Shown: positions 1 to 5,742 of the stretch, piece by piece
How the letters are laid out: every line of letters starts with the position of its first letter
Numbering within the stretch: position 1 is the first letter of the stretch
Origin: Reyranella sp.
GTDB taxonomy: Bacteria; Pseudomonadota; Alphaproteobacteria; Reyranellales; Reyranellaceae
DNA length: 6,759 bases
Direction of reading: 5' to 3'
NCBI GenBank assembly: GCA_030681635.1
Contig: JAUXRT010000368.1
Coordinates: 1-6,759 of the forward strand
Position numbers and translations under genes: made by a program
Notes under the pieces: model-generated
Told to the model about the DNA's origin: nothing
Database searches by the model: none
The model's input: the letters and a program-made list of their open reading frames with translations, nothing else

Positions 1-1583
1 AGGCCAGCAAGGTCGAGCTCTACAAGGAGCAGATCCCACTCTTCCACCGTTACCAGGTGGAAGCGCAGTTCGATGCCATGCACTCGCCGACCGTTCAGCT
101 CCGCAGCGGCGGCTACATCGTCATCAATCCGACCGAGGCGCTGGTCGCCATCGACGTCAACTCGGGCCGCTCGAACAAGGAGCGGAACATCGAGGAGACG
201 GCGGTTCGCACCAACATCGAGGCGGCCGAGGAGATTGCCCGGCAGGTCCGCCTGCGCGACCTCGCCGGCCTGATCGTGATCGACTTCATCGACATGGAAG
301 AGACGCGGCACCAGCGTCAGGTCGAGCACAAGGTCAAGGATGCGATGCGCACCGATCGCGCCCGCATCCAGATCGGCCGCATCTCGGCCTTCGGTCTTCT
401 GGAAATGTCGCGCCAGCGCCTGCGGCCCAGCCTGCTCGAGCATTCGACCGAGCTTTGCCCGCATTGCGCCGGCATCGGCCGCATCCGCTCCATCGAATCC
501 GCGTCGCTGCATGCGCTGCGGGCCATCGAGGAGGAAGGCGTCCGCCGCCGGGCGACCGAGATCCTGGTCAGCGTGCCGCCGAAGGTGGCGCTCTACCTGC
601 TCAACCAGAAGCGCCACACCCTCTCCGAGATCGAGAAGCGCTACGGCTTCATGGTGTCGGTCGAGGCCGACGACGAGCTGAACGCCGCCGATTGCGAGAT
701 CGAGCGCGTGCGGACACGCCGCGAGGACCGCGACCGGCCGGCCCAGGAATTGGCCCGCGCCAACTACGACGAGGTCGCGCGCGAACTGCCGCTGGGCGAC
801 GAGCCCGACGATGCCGAGGACCGTGAGGCGGGAGAAGCCGGCGAACCCGGCGAATCCGGCGAGCGCAGCGAACGCCGTCCCACCGACGAGGAAGGCGAAG
901 GCCGCGATGGTGGTCGTGGCCGCCGCCGCCGTCGTCGCCGTCGTCGGGGCGACCGCCCCGAGGGCGAAGGTGCCGACCGGGCTCCCCGGGCTGCCGGCGA
1001 GGACTATCCGACCGAGGAGCGGGCCCCGAACGGTTCGGCCGAAAACGGCCACGACCATGCGCCCCGTGATCGACAGGTGGGCGATGAGCAAGACGGCGAG
1101 CCGGTCGAAGGCGAAGGCGTGCACGCCGATGGCGAGCAGCGTCCTGCCGGAGACCGCCCTGCCGGCGATCGTGGCGAAGGTGACGGCGATCGACGCCGCC
1201 GCCGTGGACGCCGCGGCGGCCGCCGCCGGCGTCGTGAGCCTGGCGAGGGCGAGCCCAACGGCGAGCACGCGCCGCGTGAGCGCGATTACACCTCGGAGGA
1301 GTTCGCTTCCGATGCGCCTGCCCAGCAGGCTTTGGATGGGGAGCCTTCGGCGCCTCACGAGCGCGCCCCCCGCGAACATGCGCCCTACGATCCCGGCCCG
1401 CCGGTGAATGTCGAAGCGGCCCCGCCTCCGCCGCCGCCGGCGGAGCCCGTCTACACCCCGCCACCGGCGCCCGAGCCGGTCGCGATGCAGGCTGCCGAGC
1501 CGCCGCCGGCGCCCGCGATCCCTGTCATTCCGGTCGCCGACGTTCCCCCGGAGAAGCCCAAGCGCGGCTGGTGGCGCCGCTGA
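1..1583 (+). CDS. rne: Ribonuclease E, C-terminal part (5' end outside window)
   Basis: This is the endoribonuclease that starts mRNA decay and processes rRNA and tRNA precursors, and it usually scaffolds the RNA degradosome. The frame is open from the left edge (first full codon at 3), so the N-terminal S1 and RNase H-like parts are missing. Residues are counted from the GTG at 57, which is an internal codon and not the start. Asp33 and Asn35 (I-D-V-N-S) and Asp76 (V-I-D-F-I-D-M) match the catalytic Asp303, Asn305 and Asp346 of E. coli RNase E, with the same 43-residue spacing. Cys134-P-H-Cys137 matches the zinc-link Cys404/Cys407, again at identical spacing (58 residues). The small domain follows to about residue 220. 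The tail (about 225-508) is low complexity: acidic Gly/Glu stretches, Arg clusters at 289-297 and 379-393, a proline run near 456-461, and a terminal R-G-W-W-R-R. This long tail favours RNase E over RNase G. The gene stops at TGA 1581-1583, just before a terminator. Confidence 0.95.
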   Translation, partial: ASKVELYKEQIPLFHRYQVEAQFDAMHSPTVQLRSGGYIVINPTEALVAIDVNSGRSNKERNIEETAVRTNIEAAEEIARQVRLRDLAGLIVIDFIDMEETRHQRQVEHKVKDAMRTDRARIQIGRISAFGLLEMSRQRLRPSLLEHSTELCPHCAGIGRIRSIESASLHALRAIEEEGVRRRATEILVSVPPKVALYLLNQKRHTLSEIEKRYGFMVSVEADDELNAADCEIERVRTRREDRDRPAQELARANYDEVARELPLGDEPDDAEDREAGEAGEPGESGERSERRPTDEEGEGRDGGRGRRRRRRRRRGDRPEGEGADRAPRAAGEDYPTEERAPNGSAENGHDHAPRDRQVGDEQDGEPVEGEGVHADGEQRPAGDRPAGDRGEGDGDRRRRRGRRGGRRRRREPGEGEPNGEHAPRERDYTSEEFASDAPAQQALDGEPSAPHERAPREHAPYDPGPPVNVEAAPPPPPPAEPVYTPPPAPEPVAMQAAEPPPAPAIPVIPVADVPPEKPKRGWWRR

Positions 1584-1608
1584 CTGAGGGATTGAGACCT
1601 TGAATTGG

Positions 1609-1636
1609 AAAGAGCGCCTCCGCGGAGGCGCTCTTT
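1609..1636 (+). terminator. Intrinsic terminator of rne
   Basis: A perfect 28-nt palindrome begins 25 nt after the rne stop. The 12-bp stem AAAGAGCGCCTC / GAGGCGCTCTTT (1609-1620 with 1625-1636) closes a CGCG tetraloop, and the T-rich run TTTTCGTTTC starts within the 3' arm. This is a classical Rho-independent terminator on the plus strand. Read on the minus strand, the hairpin is followed by only three T's, so it could also stop transcripts arriving from the aminotransferase, but less efficiently. Confidence 0.9.
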
Positions 1637-1656
1637 TCGTTTCAGTGCCCGCTTCT

Positions 1657-1687
1657 CCTCCCCAGCGCGGACTCAGCGCTGGGGAGG
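1657..1687. repeat. Inverted repeat, 12-bp arms with 7-nt loop
   Basis: The arm CCTCCCCAGCGC (1657-1668) pairs perfectly with GCGCTGGGGAGG (1676-1687) around the loop GGACTCA. No T-run follows on either strand, so it does not look like a normal terminator. It lies at the left end of a series of palindromes filling the gap between the convergent rne and aminotransferase genes. The last bases of its right arm are shared with the closing stem of the cloverleaf-like element at 1684-1775, so the two folds compete. Confidence 0.8.
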
Positions 1688-1775
1688 TGCCCCCGTAATC
1701 GGGGGCGGAGGGGTCATAAGCCATAGTAGTGCCTTGGCCGATGACCCCTCCGTCGGCGGAAGACGCCGACACCTC
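1684..1775. repeat. Nested inverted-repeat element, cloverleaf-like
   Basis: This 92-nt stretch resolves into a closing stem and three arms. GAGGTG (1684-1689) pairs with CACCTC (1770-1775). Inside are a 7-bp hairpin with TAAT loop (1689-1695 with 1700-1706), a 12-bp perfect inverted repeat CGGAGGGGTCAT / ATGACCCCTCCG (1706-1717 with 1741-1752) enclosing 23 nt, and a 7-bp hairpin GTCGGCG / CGCCGAC with GAAGA loop (1752-1758 with 1764-1770). Neighbouring arms share a base at their junctions, so one pair at each junction must stay open. The arrangement resembles dispersed palindromic intergenic elements of the REP/BIME kind, but whether it recurs in the genome cannot be told from this window. 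Confidence 0.7.
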
Positions 1776-1776
1776 A

Positions 1777-1804
1777 GGTGCTAGGTCGCTAGCGACCTAG
1801 CACC
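1777..1804. repeat. Perfect 28-nt palindrome
   Basis: The half-site GGTGCTAGGTCGCT (1777-1790) is followed at once by its exact reverse complement (1791-1804), with no spacer. It contains three CTAG tetranucleotides exactly 8 nt apart (1781, 1789, 1797). As RNA it would form a long hairpin, but no T-run follows on either strand. A protein-binding dyad, a cruciform or a unit of the adjacent repeat cluster are all possible. The role is unknown. Confidence 0.85.
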
Positions 1805-1806
1805 GA

Positions 1807-1825
1807 CTTCGCGGGATCCGCGAAG
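1807..1825 (-). repeat. Hairpin just after the aminotransferase stop
   Basis: CTTCGCGG (1807-1814) and CCGCGAAG (1818-1825) form an 8-bp stem with a 3-nt loop. It begins 9 nt after the end of the aminotransferase stop codon when read on the minus strand. There is no U-tract after it, so it is at best a non-canonical terminator or an mRNA 3'-end stabiliser. It could act together with the 28-nt palindrome that follows in the direction of transcription. Confidence 0.6.
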
Positions 1826-1834
1826 AGGAGGAGA

Positions 1835-3028
1835 TTAAAGACTCCATGCCTTCACCTGCTCGCCCAGCCAGTCGATCGCGGCCTGCGCGCCGCCCTTGCC
1901 GTGCGGGACGCCGAGCGCGTTGAGGCTCATCTCGATCACGCTGAGCGTGCCAAGGATCATCGGTGCGTTGACGTGGCCCATGTGCGCCACCCGGAAAGCC
2001 TTGCCGGAGAGATCGCCGATACCGTGCCCCAGGATCACGCCGCACTGCTTGTTGCAGTAGGCACGCAGCGCCTCGGGGTCATGGCCGTTGGTCAGCACGC
2101 AGGTGACCGAGTCGGAGCGCTCGGCCTGCTCGATGATGTTGAAGCCGATCGCCTGGCCTTCCGACCAGACGCCGACGGCGCGGCGCACCGCCTCGGCCAG
2201 CAGCCGGTGGCGGCGGTGCACATTGTCGAGACCCTCCTCGAACAGCATGTCGAGCGCCTGGCGCAGGCCGAACAGCAGGTGCTCGGGCGGCGTGCCGGCA
2301 TATTTCTGGTAGTGCTGCGCGCCTTCCCGCTCGGTCCAGTCCCAGTAGGGCGTGCGCAGCTCGGCCTTCTTGTGCACTTCGCGCGCGCGGTCGTTGGCCA
2401 CGACGAAGCCCAGGCCCGGTGGCGTCATCATGCCCTTCTGCGAGCCCGACATCGCCACGTCGACGCCCCAGGCGTCCATCTCGAACGGCATGCAGCCGAG
2501 CGAGGCCACCGCGTCGACCATCAGGAGCGCGTCGTGCTTGGCCGCGCGCATCGCCTTGCCGATGGCGGCGATGTCGTTCACCACGCCCGAAGCCGTATCG
2601 ATCTGTGCCACCAGCACGGCCTTGATGGTGCCGTCCTTGTCGGCCTTGAGCCGCGCCTCGACCTCGGCCGGCCGCTCGGCGCGGCGCATGTCGCCCTTCA
2701 GCACCTCGACGTCGACGCCCATGCGGCGGGCATTGTCGCCCCAGCCGATGGCGAAGCGGCCGCTCTCCAGGACCAGGATCTTGTCGCCCTTGCTGAGCAC
2801 GTTGGTGAGCGTGGCTTCCCAGGCGCCATGGCCGTTGGCGATGTAGATGTAGGCGTGGCCCTTGGTGTTGAACACGCGGGCGACATCGCGCAACAGGCTG
2901 TCGGTGAGCGCCAGCAGCGGGCCGGAATAGATATCCACCGCCGGGCGATGCATCGCCCGCAGCACTTCGTCCGGCACTGTCGTCGGCCCCGGAATTGCCA
3001 GGAACTCACGTCCCGCACGCACGCTCAT
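1835..3028 (-). CDS. Class V aminotransferase, serine/alanine-glyoxylate type
   Basis: This is a complete 397-residue PLP enzyme, about the usual length for serine-glyoxylate and alanine-glyoxylate aminotransferases. These make glycine from glyoxylate using serine or alanine as amino donor and act in the cytoplasm. The N-terminus carries the family's P-G-P-T-x-V-P motif (residues 13-19). Asp172 in V-D-A-V-A-S should contact the PLP ring nitrogen. Lys198 in S-G-S-Q-K-G is the expected Schiff-base lysine. Arg346 in F-R-V-A-H-M-G-H is the likely substrate carboxylate-binding residue. T-P-P-E-H is at 246-250. The ATG at 3026-3028 was chosen because GGAGGG (3038-3043) lies 9 nt upstream and the protein then begins as the family does. 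The frame stays open further upstream, but that translation shows no family resemblance. No other serine-cycle or photorespiratory gene is visible, so the exact amino donor is inferred only from family resemblance. Confidence 0.9.
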   Translation of the reverse strand: MSVRAGREFLAIPGPTTVPDEVLRAMHRPAVDIYSGPLLALTDSLLRDVARVFNTKGHAYIYIANGHGAWEATLTNVLSKGDKILVLESGRFAIGWGDNARRMGVDVEVLKGDMRRAERPAEVEARLKADKDGTIKAVLVAQIDTASGVVNDIAAIGKAMRAAKHDALLMVDAVASLGCMPFEMDAWGVDVAMSGSQKGMMTPPGLGFVVANDRAREVHKKAELRTPYWDWTEREGAQHYQKYAGTPPEHLLFGLRQALDMLFEEGLDNVHRRHRLLAEAVRRAVGVWSEGQAIGFNIIEQAERSDSVTCVLTNGHDPEALRAYCNKQCGVILGHGIGDLSGKAFRVAHMGHVNAPMILGTLSVIEMSLNALGVPHGKGGAQAAIDWLGEQVKAWSL

Positions 3029-3109
3029 CTGCCACTGCCCTCCGAAATTGTTGGCGCGCACCCTAGCATGCCGCTGGCGGGCGAAAACCGGCGACGACCC
3101 CCTACCCCA

Positions 3110-3126
3110 TGTCGGGCGCACCGACA
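3110..3126. promoter_or_regulatory. Dyad with LysR-box form (T-N11-A), candidate operator
   Basis: TGTCGG (3110-3115) and CCGACA (3121-3126) are perfect inverted arms around a 5-nt centre. The inner part TCGG-N5-CCGA has the T-N11-A form typical of LysR-type regulator sites. It lies 82-98 nt upstream of the aminotransferase start, a sensible place for control of that gene. No regulator gene is visible, so the assignment rests on form and position alone. It could equally be a small leader hairpin. Confidence 0.35.
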
Positions 3127-3165
3127 GTTTCCCTAATGGCCAACGCCGTCGCCGGCTACAAATAC

Positions 3166-3195
3166 TTGCAAATTCAGCAGGTTTATGACTATATT
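3166..3195. promoter_or_regulatory. AT-rich promoter island, possibly used in both directions
   Basis: On the plus strand, TTGCAA (3166-3171) and TATATT (3190-3195) are separated by 18 nt, an acceptable sigma-70-like pair. On the minus strand, TATAGT (3193-3188) overlaps the same bases and has only a poor -35 candidate (TGTCGT, 3216-3211, 17-nt spacing). A minus-strand start here would give the aminotransferase mRNA a leader of about 150 nt. The AT-rich character against a GC-rich background is the main support, and the exact hexamers are weak. Confidence 0.3.
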
Positions 3196-3245
3196 CCTGA
3201 TATCGTCGCCACGACATGTATCTGTGTGGGCCGCCCGACAAAGGC

Positions 3246-3261
3246 GTCTGAATTTTCAGAC
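3246..3261. promoter_or_regulatory. Inverted repeat GTCTGAA-TT-TTCAGAC
   Basis: Perfect 7-bp arms (3246-3252 and 3255-3261) surround TT. The right arm is part of the first TTYCAGACAG box (3254-3263), which recurs twice near 3328-3352. It may be a protein-binding dyad upstream of the aminotransferase, or a hairpin in the 3' region of the channel mRNA. No T-run follows directly on either strand. Confidence 0.4.
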
Positions 3262-3281
3262 AGGTCCGCGATTCGGGCCTG
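3261..3281 (+). repeat. Short GC hairpin
   Basis: CAGGTCCG (3261-3268) pairs with CGGGCCTG (3274-3281) around CGATT. In plus-strand RNA the fifth pair is a G-U wobble, giving a continuous 8-bp stem. In minus-strand RNA the same position is a C-A mismatch. The fold therefore favours a plus-sense transcript, though nothing else proves that one exists. Confidence 0.4.
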
Positions 3282-3327
3282 AGTCGAAAAGAATCGTCCC
3301 GTCCAGGCGGGCCGGCGTTCCTTGAAT

Positions 3328-3352
3328 TTCCAGACAGACAGATTCCAGACAG
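3328..3352. repeat. Tandem direct repeats TTCCAGACAG
   Basis: TTCCAGACAG occurs at 3328-3337 and again at 3343-3352, a 15-nt period. A near copy TTTCAGACAG lies at 3254-3263. The match extends further for the outer pair, with 13 of 14 positions identical between 3250-3263 and 3324-3337. Repeated boxes of this kind often bind a regulator, but they sit 226-324 nt upstream of the aminotransferase start and directly behind the channel stop. Confidence 0.55.
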
Positions 3353-3378
3353 ATGATGTCCAGGAAATCGGCCCCCTG

Positions 3379-5652
3379 CTACTCCGCAGCCGCCTTGGCC
3401 GGTGCGGCCGGCGGCGGCGCGGGCTCGGTCTGGGCAGCGGCGGCCGCCGCGGCCGGCTCCATCGGCCCCGTCGTGGTCTGCACGACCACGGCAGCGCCTT
3501 CCTTGGCGAACTCGATGCCCATGCCGGGGAAGCTGTTGAACATGCGCTTCACCGCCTCGCGCTGGATGGCGGCGGGGTTGCCCGGCCGGGCGGTGAACTT
3601 GAAGCGGACCAGCAGCGCGTTCTCGGCAACGTCGGCCACGCCCTGCATCTTGAAGGGCGCCAGGAGGTCGGCCTTGAAGGCCGGCATCTCGGCGATGTCG
3701 GTGCCGATCTTCTTGGCCGCCTTGCGCAGCTTCTCGATGTCGGTGCCGCCGGCGAAGCGCATGTTGAACTTCACCGTGATCCAGTCGCGGCTGAAGTTGG
3801 TGATCTGGCCCAACTGGCCGAACGGGATGGTGTGAACCTGGCCGTTCTGGTGGCGCAGCTTGATCGAGCGCAGCGTAAAGCCCTCGACCGTGCCCTTGGC
3901 CTTGCCGCAGTCGATGTACTCGCCGACGCGGAAGGCGTCGTCGGACAGGTAGAAGATGCCCGAGACGATGTCCTTCACCAGGGTCTGGCTGCCGAAGGAG
4001 ATGGCGATGCCGAAGACCGAGGCGCCGGCGATCAGCGGCGTGATGTTCACGCCGAAGGATTCCAGCGCCACCATGACGGCGACGACGCCGATCAGGACGG
4101 CGGCGGTCATGCGCATCAGCGGCATCATGGTGCTGATGCGCGAGGCCGGCGGCCCCGCGGCGTCGCCGTCGGCGATCGCGGCGGCGGCGTCCTTGTTCTT
4201 GCGCGCCATGTAGGGATCGGTCGAATACTTGAAGAGTTCCCACAGGACGAAAGCCAGGAACAGGGTGAAGCCCGCGGTGCGCGAGGAGCGCGTGATCGTG
4301 GCCCACTGGTCCTCGTCGGCCAGCGCCAGGACCTGGACGACCCAGTTCTCGGCGATGGTGATGGCAACGCCGATCAGCACGGCCACCCGGATGCAGCGCG
4401 CCACCACGTCGGGCAGCTTGGCCGAGTCGCCGGCGGGCGTCCGGCCCTCGAGCTGCGAATCGAGCCGTCGCACGAAGGCCTGCATGAAGGTCTCGAACAG
4501 CAGCACGCCGACCACGAGGACGACGGTCAGCAGCATGGCGTTCGAGACATGGGTGAGGCCCGAGACGGCGCCGTAGATCTGGGTCAGGCCCAGCGCCACG
4601 AAGAAGGTGATGCCGACCGGCACCCAGTTGCGGCCCAGCGCACCAGCCAGGGGGGCCACCTTGCCGAGGCCGCCGAACCACTGGGCCGCGGCGTCGCGCG
4701 AGCCACGCACCAGCCAGATGAAGACCGCGACATAGATCACGGCGCCGATCACCTGGTAGGCGCCGATGGCGGTCTGCGGCGTGCCGATGGCCGTCAACAC
4801 CTGGCCCAGGATGCGGGCGAAGATGATCAGCAGCATCACCGCCTCGATGCGCACGTACATGGCGCGCGCGTCGCGGTCGGTGGCGTCGCAGAGCCTGGCT
4901 TGCGGCAAGGCAGGCCGCAGCACGATCAGGAACAGGAAGACGTAGAGGCGCCAGTGAAAGATACCGTCGAGAATCGCGGCGGCGAGCCTGTCCTGGCCGA
5001 TCGGCCCGCTGAACCAGGCGCCGATCGCGGCATTGCAGATCACCCAGACGGCGAAGACACCCAGCCCGTCGAGCAGCGCCAGCAGGCCGAGATGCCCGAG
5101 CGAGCGCAGGCCGTGTTCGGGGCGGGCGCCGCCGGCGAGGCGATGGCGCAAGCCGGTCATGAGGGTGCGCAGGACGGCTTCAGCCGCGATCGCCGCGATG
5201 GCGACGAGCCCCAGCAGGAGCAGGAAGCCAGAGGTGCCGCGGCCTCCCTTCGCGCTCTGGTCGAGCAGGCCAGGAATGGAGGCGAGATGGGTGCCGAGCA
5301 CGGGCACGGCGCGTACGACCTTGCCGGCGCGCTCGAAGAAGACGGCGAAGGGGCCCGGCCCCTCGGGGATCGGCGTGAGCACGACGGTGGGTGCGGGCGG
5401 CTTGGCCTTGGACTTGGAACTCGCGGGGGAACTCGCGGGAGCGGCCGGAGCGGCGGCGGCAGGCGCAGGTGCTGCAGTGGCACCCTCGGCCTTGAGCTTC
5501 TCGGTGACCGAATTGCTGATGGCGTCGACCAGGGTGTTGAACTGCTCCTGCGTCATGCCCGGAGGCAACGCCGCTGGCGCCTGGGCATGGGCGGTCGCAA
5601 CCGACGCGCACAACAGGCCCAACACGAGGACGATCGAGCGTAGTGCAGACAT
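3379..5652 (-). CDS. Large MscS-family mechanosensitive channel (YbiO-like)
   Basis: This inner-membrane channel opens under membrane tension and releases solutes on osmotic downshock. The product is 757 residues. A signal peptide is visible (1 to about 25, ending A-T-A-H-A-Q-A), followed by a soluble Ala/Pro-rich segment (about 55-90). About eleven hydrophobic segments follow, near 142-161, 187-210, 226-245, 268-290, 299-316, 345-365, 371-389, 421-438, 457-475, 513-532 and 537-569. The last two are the MscS core. The pore helix is Gly/Ala-rich and includes F-G-S-Q-T-L-V-K-D-I (553-562). It runs into the beta domain, with F-R-V-G-E-Y-I-D (574-581) and I-P-F-G-Q-L (609-614). The tail (about 730-757) is Ala/Pro-rich. 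Length and motifs resemble E. coli YbiO more than small MscS. The ATG at 5650-5652 was chosen because AAGGGA lies 6 nt upstream and the signal peptide then begins at once. An in-frame codon at 5724 would add 24 residues before it. Confidence 0.9.
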   Translation of the reverse strand: MSALRSIVLVLGLLCASVATAHAQAPAALPPGMTQEQFNTLVDAISNSVTEKLKAEGATAAPAPAAAAPAAPASSPASSKSKAKPPAPTVVLTPIPEGPGPFAVFFERAGKVVRAVPVLGTHLASIPGLLDQSAKGGRGTSGFLLLLGLVAIAAIAAEAVLRTLMTGLRHRLAGGARPEHGLRSLGHLGLLALLDGLGVFAVWVICNAAIGAWFSGPIGQDRLAAAILDGIFHWRLYVFLFLIVLRPALPQARLCDATDRDARAMYVRIEAVMLLIIFARILGQVLTAIGTPQTAIGAYQVIGAVIYVAVFIWLVRGSRDAAAQWFGGLGKVAPLAGALGRNWVPVGITFFVALGLTQIYGAVSGLTHVSNAMLLTVVLVVGVLLFETFMQAFVRRLDSQLEGRTPAGDSAKLPDVVARCIRVAVLIGVAITIAENWVVQVLALADEDQWATITRSSRTAGFTLFLAFVLWELFKYSTDPYMARKNKDAAAAIADGDAAGPPASRISTMMPLMRMTAAVLIGVVAVMVALESFGVNITPLIAGASVFGIAISFGSQTLVKDIVSGIFYLSDDAFRVGEYIDCGKAKGTVEGFTLRSIKLRHQNGQVHTIPFGQLGQITNFSRDWITVKFNMRFAGGTDIEKLRKAAKKIGTDIAEMPAFKADLLAPFKMQGVADVAENALLVRFKFTARPGNPAAIQREAVKRMFNSFPGMGIEFAKEGAAVVVQTTTGPMEPAAAAAAAQTEPAPPPAAPAKAAAE

Positions 5653-5673
5653 TGGCTTTCCCTTCGACGGCAA

Positions 5674-5701
5674 GGCAATAGCCGGATATTGCCCGCAGGG
5701 C
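5674..5701. repeat. Two overlapping hairpins upstream of the channel start
   Basis: GGCAATA (5674-5680) pairs with TATTGCC (5687-5693) as a 7-bp stem with a 6-nt loop. GCCC (5691-5694) can instead pair with GGGC (5698-5701). The two folds share bases and exclude each other. They lie 22-49 nt upstream of the channel ATG in the 90-nt gap after the acyl-CoA dehydrogenase gene. No T-run follows, so this is not an obvious terminator. It may be a leader fold or chance. Confidence 0.4.
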
Positions 5702-5742
5702 GTGTCTACCCGGTTTTGCCGCAATCGTGAAGGTGGTCGCCG

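Larger units (their letters stand above)
3029..3378. other. 350-nt non-coding gap upstream of the aminotransferase
   Basis: The gap between the channel stop and the aminotransferase start holds no convincing gene. It is clearly less GC-rich than its surroundings, especially at 3156-3206. It contains a Shine-Dalgarno sequence (3038-3043), a TGTCGG/CCGACA dyad (3110-3126), promoter-like hexamers around 3166-3195, a GTCTGAA/TTCAGAC dyad (3246-3261), a GC hairpin (3261-3281) and three TTYCAGACAG boxes between 3254 and 3352. No T-rich intrinsic terminator is evident after the channel gene. Confidence 0.7.

Noticed and set aside
57..59. GTG at 57 as the real start of the plus-strand gene
   Set aside because: The frame is open to the left edge, and the 18 codons before it (including K-V-E-L-Y and I-P-L-F) continue the RNase E homology, so this is an internal codon of a truncated gene.
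649..1464. 271-codon minus-strand frame opposite the RNase E tail
   Set aside because: It is a shadow of GC-rich repetitive coding sequence. The plus frame has clear RNase E homology upstream and a plausible terminal motif.
1684..1775. Three-armed fold taken as a possible tRNA
   Set aside because: There is no T-loop consensus, no recognisable anticodon arm geometry and no acceptor stem of seven pairs. It is better described as a nested palindromic repeat.
1609..1825. Series of palindromes considered as a CRISPR array
   Set aside because: The palindromes differ from one another and there are no regularly spaced identical repeats with unique spacers.
1835..4681. 948-codon minus-strand frame that looks like a fusion ahead of the aminotransferase
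   Set aside because: Its first part runs through the channel gene in another frame and then across the non-coding gap. Family resemblance begins only at the Met encoded at 3026-3028, which has its own Shine-Dalgarno sequence.
3322..5643. 773-codon open frame on the plus strand opposite the channel gene
   Set aside because: It is in exact codon register with the channel gene, so its stops would need TTA, CTA or TCA in the channel, codons that are rare in such GC-rich genomes. The translation is a low-complexity Gly/Asp/His/Arg-rich mixture with no family resemblance.
5653..5724. Upstream start for the channel gene at 5724
   Set aside because: It would place 24 mostly polar residues before a textbook signal peptide. 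The ATG at 5650-5652 has a suitable Shine-Dalgarno sequence.
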